Origin: Dehalococcoidales bacterium
GTDB lineage: Bacteria > Chloroflexota > Dehalococcoidia > Dehalococcoidales > UBA2162
Direction: 5' to 3'
Assembly (NCBI GenBank): GCA_020354275.1
Contig: CP070645.1
Location: 467,074-477,672 of the forward strand
Length of the DNA: 10,599 nt
The translations under genes and the position numbers were made by a program. This document shows, one piece after another, positions 6,492-10,599 of this stretch (within the stretch, counting starts at the first letter, position 1; the number at the start of each line of letters is the position of its first letter). A model generated the notes under the pieces. The model was not told where the DNA came from and ran no database searches. It saw only the letters and a list, made by a program, of their open reading frames with translations.

Positions 6492-7295
6492 CTATTTACG
6501 CGCTCTTCTGCCGGTTTGCCCACTCGGTTGTTCGGTTGGCTGTACACCCTCACCTTTTGGTAAAAACGCCTTTAGAATGTCTATTGGGAGGGGGAAGATT
6601 ATAGTGCTGTTCTTCTCTGAAGCTATCTCAACCAGTGTCTGGAGGTAGCGGAGCTGCAGGGTTGTTGGTTCTCTGCCGATTACGGTACCGGCATCGGCCA
6701 GCCTTTCAGAAGCCTGGAACTCACCGTCGGCGTGGATGATTTTTGCCCGCCTTTCCCTTTCTGCTTCAGCCTGGGCGGCCATCATCCGCTTCATGGTTTC
6801 AGCTAACTCGACTTCCTTGATTTCGACGGTGCTGACTTTCACACCCCAGGGGTCGGTATGCTCATCAATAATCTGCTGAAGTGCCTGATTAAGCTTTTCT
6901 CTTTCCGTTAGCAGTTCATCAAGCTCAGACTGCCCCAGTACATTACGCAGTGTTGTCTGCGATATTTGTGAGGTAGCCCTGATGTGGTCCAGGACCTTGA
7001 CCACGGAAGCTTCGGGGTCGACCACACGGAAGTATACCACCGCATTTACCCTTACCGTCACATTGTCTTTGGTAATTACTTCCTGTGATGGGACGTCCAT
7101 GGTGATAACACGCAGGTCTACCTTGACCATGCGGTCAACGAAGGGGATTATTAAGAAGAAGCCGGGCCCCTTGGCACCGACCAACCGTCCCAGGCGAAAG
7201 ATGACGCCCCGCTCGTACTCCTGGACAATTCTAATTGCCATGGATATGAGCATGACTACGACCAGGGCAATTACACCGATAATAATAGGACTCAT
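6492..7295 (-). CDS. Slipin/stomatin-family SPFH membrane protein
   Basis: Membrane-anchored SPFH (prohibitin/stomatin) protein that forms oligomeric assemblies and partners with NfeD proteins in membrane quality control. Of 267 residues, 1-20 are a hydrophobic anchor, then 'VQEYERGVIFRLGRL' (24-38) opens the SPFH domain, with PGFFLIIPFVD (44-54) and 'VTVRVNAVVYFRV' (79-91); a charged coiled-coil stretch 'AAQAEAERERRAKII' (173-187) follows. A short hydrophobic segment, TIIFPLPIDILKAF (231-244), resembles the C-terminal site of archaeal stomatin that the NfeD protease is known to cut; this parallel is inference. ATG at 7295 has a strong AGGAGG (7303-7308), which is formed by the last two arginine codons of the upstream nfeD. 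Last gene of the three-gene operon. Confidence 0.92.
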   Translation of the reverse strand: MSPIIIGVIALVVVMLISMAIRIVQEYERGVIFRLGRLVGAKGPGFFLIIPFVDRMVKVDLRVITMDVPSQEVITKDNVTVRVNAVVYFRVVDPEASVVKVLDHIRATSQISQTTLRNVLGQSELDELLTEREKLNQALQQIIDEHTDPWGVKVSTVEIKEVELAETMKRMMAAQAEAERERRAKIIHADGEFQASERLADAGTVIGREPTTLQLRYLQTLVEIASEKNSTIIFPLPIDILKAFLPKGEGVQPTEQPSGQTGRRARK

Positions 7296-7299
7296 TTAT

Positions 7300-7623
7300 T
7301 TACCTCCTTGACTCTTTCTTGGTGACATATAGCTTTAGGTTATCGACTCGAGAAATAATCACCTCCTCCCCGGGTTCCACCCGTCCCTCTTCTGATATGG
7401 CTGTCCATCTTTCACCCTCAATAAAGACCACTCCTTTTGGTTCCAGGGTTTCCTTGACTTCAGCTGTTCTACCGATTAAATCTTCCCGGCCGGTTGATGC
7501 CTGGTGACGGTGAGCCCGGATTCCCCAGATAACAGCAAAGATGATGAAAGCTACGACACAGACTGCTATCAGGGCAATCCACCACGGGTCCATCTGGAAC
7601 CAGCTTGGATCCAATTCTGGCAT
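7300..7623 (-). CDS. Short NfeD protein (NfeD1b-like): one TM helix plus OB-fold
   Basis: Small membrane partner of slipin, 107 residues: one transmembrane helix (about 15-35), a basic linker (IRAHRHQ), then the NfeD C-terminal OB-fold (about 44-101) containing TGREDLIG, GERWTA and VEPGEEV. It has no protease domain. From the residues before its helix onwards it aligns with the last helix and OB-fold of the long NfeD just upstream: by hand, 36 of 59 positions are identical from TGRE to the C-terminus. The ATG at 7623 is served by AAGGGGG (7629-7635). It starts 84 nt after the long nfeD stop, and its own stop is 4 nt before the slipin ATG, so translation of the slipin gene is probably coupled to it. 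Confidence 0.9.
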   Translation of the reverse strand: MPELDPSWFQMDPWWIALIAVCVVAFIIFAVIWGIRAHRHQASTGREDLIGRTAEVKETLEPKGVVFIEGERWTAISEEGRVEPGEEVIISRVDNLKLYVTKKESRR

Positions 7624-7624
7624 T

Positions 7625-7660
7625 AGAACCCCCTTAGCACCAGATTCTAACTCTGGTTCT
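7625..7660 (-). promoter_or_regulatory. Overlapping alternative hairpins before the short nfeD
   Basis: In the 84-nt gap between the two nfeD genes, the block 7652-7660 can pair in two exclusive ways. ACCAGA/TCTGGT (7639-7644 with 7652-7657) makes a 6-bp hairpin with a 7-nt loop; AGAACC/GGTTCT (7625-7630 with 7655-7660) instead closes over the Shine-Dalgarno at 7629-7635. This could adjust translation of the short nfeD, but the stems are short and may be chance. Confidence 0.25.
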
Positions 7661-7707
7661 TAAACGGCTTGAGAAAGATTATATCATACCAGCCAGGAAA
7701 TATGTTT

Positions 7708-9018
7708 TCATGTCTGTTCATGCTTACTTACGTGTAGCTTTAAACTGTCGACACCAGTGATGGTTACCGTTTCGCCGGGTTCCACCGGCCCCGATTCTGA
7801 TACAGCCGACCAGCGTTCGCCCTTGAAGAGGACTATGCCTTCAGGATTAAGAGCGGCCTTGACCACGGCTGTCTTTCCCGTTAGCTCTTCTCGGCCGGTA
7901 TATGCCTGCCGGCGGTGTACCTTTACAACGCGGTTGATGACAAAGGCGAGGAGTCCGGCAATAAAGACTGTTATTGATGCAATCAGCCAGGGGTTTACCT
8001 GGAAAAGGGGCCCACCCTTAAACAGAATTAAAGAACCGAGTACCAGTGCGGTTATCCCGCCGGCGGTGAACAGCCCGAAGGAAGTGGTGAACACCTCGGC
8101 GATAAAGAGGGCGAAAGCCAGGCCTACCAGCAGTACCCCGGCAATATTTACCGGTAACTGGCCCAGTGAGTAGAAAGCCAGTATGCCACAGATGGCACCC
8201 ACCACACCCGGGAAGATGAGTCCTGGGTTGGAGATTTCAACAAATAACCCGAGTGTCGCCAGGCTCATTAGCAGAAAGGCAATATTGGGGTCACTGATAG
8301 CGTAGAGGAAGTCTTCTACCCAGTTCATATCGGTATAGGTAATGAAAGCTCCTTCGGTGTCCAGAGTAACCATCGCACCGCCCAGCATGGTTACCTCTCT
8401 ACCATCAAGCTGGGAAATGAGGTCGTCAAGGTCGGCAGCAATTATATCGATAACATTAAGCTTTAACGCCTCTTGTTCGGTGGCGGAGACCGCTTCCCTG
8501 ACTGCTTTTTCCGCCCATTCCATATTGCGCCCGTGTGCCTCGGCGATACTCCTGATATAGGCAGCGGCATCGTTCATCACCTTCTCTTCCATTGTTTCTG
8601 ACATTTCCGCCTCACCTTCGGGTCCTACTGAAACCGGGCTGGCAGCGCCAATTGCGGTATTGGGTGCCATCACGGCGACATGGGCCGCCATGGTAATAAA
8701 TACCCCGGCTGAGGCAGCTCTGGCCCCGGAGGGAGAAACGTAAACTACCACCGGAATACGGGCATTAACAATGGTCTGGACAATATCACGCATAGCGGTA
8801 TCCAGGCCGCCCGGTGTATCCATTTGAATTATACAGACGGAAGCATTGACTTCTTCGGCCTCTCCGATTCCGCGCTCAACATAATCGGCCAGAATGGGGT
8901 TAATAACCCCCTTGATTTGCAGTACCGTAATCGTACGCGAGTCTGCCTGAGCCACAGAAGCTACTGAGGCAGCAGTCAGTAATGCCAGCAGGAATAAGAT
9001 ACGCAGAATTTTAAACAT
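7708..9018 (-). CDS. Long NfeD (NfeD1a-like): membrane-bound ClpP-class serine protease
   Basis: Membrane protease that partners with slipin. 436 residues: signal peptide (1-25, likely cut after AQA), a ClpP/crotonase-type protease domain (about 29-205), four to five transmembrane helices (about 245-363), a basic turn (KVHRRQ) and a C-terminal OB-fold (about 374-432). The catalytic dyad is identifiable by comparison with Pyrococcus PH1510: Ser103 in GARAASAG and Lys146 in EEKVMND, 43 residues apart (41 in PH1510, S97/K138); 'QMDTPGGL' (65-72) is the family oxyanion-side motif. The protease domain should face outside the cytoplasm. ATG at 9018 with a modest site (AGGG). First gene of the NfeD-NfeD-slipin operon, divergent from hisZ. 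Confidence 0.93.
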   Translation of the reverse strand: MFKILRILFLLALLTAASVASVAQADSRTITVLQIKGVINPILADYVERGIGEAEEVNASVCIIQMDTPGGLDTAMRDIVQTIVNARIPVVVYVSPSGARAASAGVFITMAAHVAVMAPNTAIGAASPVSVGPEGEAEMSETMEEKVMNDAAAYIRSIAEAHGRNMEWAEKAVREAVSATEQEALKLNVIDIIAADLDDLISQLDGREVTMLGGAMVTLDTEGAFITYTDMNWVEDFLYAISDPNIAFLLMSLATLGLFVEISNPGLIFPGVVGAICGILAFYSLGQLPVNIAGVLLVGLAFALFIAEVFTTSFGLFTAGGITALVLGSLILFKGGPLFQVNPWLIASITVFIAGLLAFVINRVVKVHRRQAYTGREELTGKTAVVKAALNPEGIVLFKGERWSAVSESGPVEPGETVTITGVDSLKLHVSKHEQT

Positions 9019-9166
9019 AAATAACCCTGGCTATAAAACACCTGTTAGTATACTGGTAAAGTATATTTTATAGTGTCGTAATTCCTAATGCAAATGTAAA
9101 TATTGAATGGCCAACTAAAGTAGTGTAAACTTTATCTGCTATTCATGGAATTATTGAGGGTGTCAT
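9019..9166. other. AT-rich divergent intergenic region between the nfeD operon and hisZ
   Basis: 148 bp that must hold promoters for both directions. Toward hisZ there is a plausible pair (listed separately). Toward nfeD, the minus strand has TATAAA and TATACT in 9050-9080 but no well-spaced -35, so I do not assign a promoter. No ORF or strong inverted repeat is seen. Confidence 0.6.
9103..9131 (+). promoter_or_regulatory. Candidate hisZ promoter
   Basis: TTGAAT (9103-9108), 17-nt spacer, TAAACT (9126-9131). The -35 has two mismatches and the -10 has two. Predicted start near 9138, giving a leader of about 29 nt that contains the GAGGG ribosome site (9156-9160). Confidence 0.38.
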
Positions 9167-10417
9167 ATGCGGGTGCAGCGATGTAAGGGAACCAGGGACC
9201 TGTCTCCTGAAGAAATGAGAAGGTTCAGAATCATTGAGGGTGTGTTCAGCGATTCCTGTCTCAAATGGGGTTACCAGGAAGTAAAGACGCCAACCCTTGA
9301 ATATCTGCATCTGTTCACCTCTACGGGTACACTTACCCCCGGCCGGTTGGGCCGGGTATATTCCTTCCTTGATTGGGACGGTTGGAGCGGTGAGCGGGTG
9401 GTGTTACGCCCCGACGGCACCATTCCTATTGCCCGGCTTTATATTGACACTATGGAAGACCGGGAACTTGCCAAGCTCTTCTACGTCACCAATGTCTTCA
9501 GCTTTGAGGAAACGGGTAAGGAATCCCGGGAAAAGTGGCAGTGCGGTGCTGAGCTTATCGGGGCTGGTTCGGTCATGGCTGATGTAGAACTGGTGATACT
9601 GGCCCTGGAGGTAGTTGAAAAGCTGGGGTTTGAGGGGGTTGAGTTAAGACTATCGCATGCTGACCTGATCAGGGCGTTACTAGCGAAGTTCAAGTTGAAC
9701 CGCAGAGAGCAGGCCAGGATGTTCGACCAGATCCTGGATGGCGATCCGTCGGTGCTGAACAGGATAAAGGTGGAGCAACCGGTGTTGGCCAGGGCTCTGA
9801 CAACACTTCTCGATCTGAAAGGGAAATCTTCCGGTTTCCTGCAAAATGTGAAAGCCCTGTTTAACCACGATTTACCCGAGCTTGTGTCTCCCCTCAATAA
9901 TTTTATTACCGTTGTTGAACTGCTGGAGTCACTGGATATCAGCTGTTATATTGACATAACTTCGGTAAGGGGATTCGAGTACTATACCGGGCTCATCTTC
10001 CAGCTTTTTACCGGTGAGGAGAGTATCGGCAGAGGTGGCAGGTATGATGCCCTGATTCCTTTAATGGGTGGTGGGGATATTCCTGCCTCGGGCTTTGCCC
10101 TCTACCTTGAACCCCTGATGAGCCTGGTAGAACCGCTGGTTCTGACAACATCTCCAGTTCCGGGAGTACTTATTAAAGCCGACCCAGCTAAGGGTGCAAT
10201 TCAGGAGGCTTTGGCTATAACCAGCAGGCTGCATAAGGCCGGATTTGCTGCTGAAATATATCTCGGTGGCCGGGAGCCGTCTGACCTAAGGTGGACGCTT
10301 GATATCCGGGAGGAAGGGCCACGCTTTGAAATGGCGGACCGTTTTTCCGGTGATAATTACCACCTGGATAATGCTGAACAGGTTATTGCGCAATTGGGAC
10401 CGGTCTCAGCCCCATAA
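9167..10417 (+). CDS. hisZ: ATP phosphoribosyltransferase regulatory subunit HisZ
   Basis: Paralogue of histidyl-tRNA synthetase that forms a hetero-octamer with short-form HisG and gives it histidine feedback control. 416 residues: 'KGTRDLSPEEMRR' opening, motif 1 around TPTLEYLHLF (41-50), LRPDGTIPIAR (80-90), a motif 2 region 'FYVTNVFSFEE' (105-115), RGFEYYTG (268-275) and motif 3 GRGGRYDAL (288-296). The motif 2 arginine of true synthetases (FRYERP-type) is replaced (FSFEE), arguing against aminoacylation. Residues about 330-380 resemble the HisS anticodon-binding domain, unlike the shorter HisZ forms. ATG at 9167 with GAGGG 6 nt upstream. hisG follows after 63 nt, which strongly supports HisZ over HisS. 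Confidence 0.9.
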   Translation: MRVQRCKGTRDLSPEEMRRFRIIEGVFSDSCLKWGYQEVKTPTLEYLHLFTSTGTLTPGRLGRVYSFLDWDGWSGERVVLRPDGTIPIARLYIDTMEDRELAKLFYVTNVFSFEETGKESREKWQCGAELIGAGSVMADVELVILALEVVEKLGFEGVELRLSHADLIRALLAKFKLNRREQARMFDQILDGDPSVLNRIKVEQPVLARALTTLLDLKGKSSGFLQNVKALFNHDLPELVSPLNNFITVVELLESLDISCYIDITSVRGFEYYTGLIFQLFTGEESIGRGGRYDALIPLMGGGDIPASGFALYLEPLMSLVEPLVLTTSPVPGVLIKADPAKGAIQEALAITSRLHKAGFAAEIYLGGREPSDLRWTLDIREEGPRFEMADRFSGDNYHLDNAEQVIAQLGPVSAP

Positions 10418-10480
10418 ATATCGGGAAGCAATAACCGGAACACAGCTTTGATTTATACTAATAGTCCTATAGGGTGAAAA

Positions 10481-10599
10481 GTGTCAATTAAAATAGCGTT
10501 ACCTAAAGGTCGTCTCTTAAATGAGACGGCACAAATATTGGAAAAGGCCGGCTGGGGGCTGACGGGATACTATGAAGGGATGCGGAACTACAATCTCGA
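10481..10599 (+). CDS. hisG: ATP phosphoribosyltransferase catalytic subunit HisG, 3' end missing
   Basis: Catalyses the first step of histidine synthesis, joining ATP and PRPP to give N1-(5-phosphoribosyl)-ATP. Only the first 39 codons are present before the window ends. The start is GTG at 10481, preceded by AGGGTG (10471-10476) with a 4-nt gap. The product begins SIKIALPKGRLLNETAQILE, the standard HisG N-terminus (IALPKGRL), followed by KAGW. Its position after hisZ predicts the short form lacking the C-terminal regulatory domain, but that end is outside the window. Confidence 0.93.
   Translation, partial: MSIKIALPKGRLLNETAQILEKAGWGLTGYYEGMRNYNL

Noticed and set aside
9041..9110. Promoter for the nfeD operon on the minus strand
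   Set aside because: TATAAA and TATACT are present, but no -35 hexamer with 16-18 nt spacing is convincing, so no site is assigned.
9481..9897. 138-codon minus-strand open frame inside hisZ
   Set aside because: Serine-rich antisense product with no motif, fully within the well-supported hisZ.
10466..10473. CCTATAGG palindrome before hisG
   Set aside because: Only 8 bp, overlaps the ribosome site, and is expected by chance at this length.

Overview
The window is 10.6 kb of densely packed bacterial chromosome with short gaps, twelve protein genes (the first and last cut by the window edges) and one tRNA gene. YajC, NadC, MiaB, a class II tRNA-Ser with encoded CCA, and consensus Shine-Dalgarno and sigma-70-like promoter sequences all indicate a bacterium. 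I saw no phage, transposase, integrase, CRISPR or toxin-antitoxin signatures. The protein flavour (HTH-less biotin ligase, MiaB type, HisZ plus short-form HisG, NfeD/slipin set) reminds me of Chloroflexota, class Dehalococcoidia. That placement is inference from memory of family members and was not tested.

Layout. At 1-1160 (+), the 3' part of a metal-ion (ABC-3 family) transporter permease is translationally coupled to a small class I methyltransferase. At 1241-4318 (-), in transcription order, lie tRNA-Ser(GCT), a NudB-like Nudix hydrolase, miaB, yajC and nadC. The tRNA has a good promoter; the following genes are tightly spaced and could be read from it. At 4407-5387 (-) is a nitronate monooxygenase-like flavoprotein with an extended -10 promoter and a perfect 15-bp palindrome just upstream. 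At 5638-6417 (+) is a biotin-protein ligase lacking the DNA-binding domain, ending at a hairpin shared with the convergent neighbour. At 6492-9018 (-) is a membrane-protein operon: a long NfeD with a ClpP-class serine protease domain, a short NfeD, and a slipin/stomatin (SPFH) protein. At 9167-10599 (+) are hisZ and the start of hisG, the two subunits of the first enzyme of histidine synthesis.

How the genes fit together. Most are housekeeping: NAD synthesis (nadC), tRNA thiomethylation (miaB), Sec translocase accessory (yajC), biotin attachment (birA) and histidine synthesis (hisZ-hisG). The NfeD-NfeD-slipin set is a known membrane quality-control module; its interest here is that the short NfeD looks like a copy of the last transmembrane segment and OB-fold domain of the long one. 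I found no convincing undescribed system. The points most worth a second look are that duplication, the palindrome in front of the nitronate monooxygenase promoter, the methyltransferase tied to a metal transporter, and the unusual motif 2 and C-terminal domain of HisZ.
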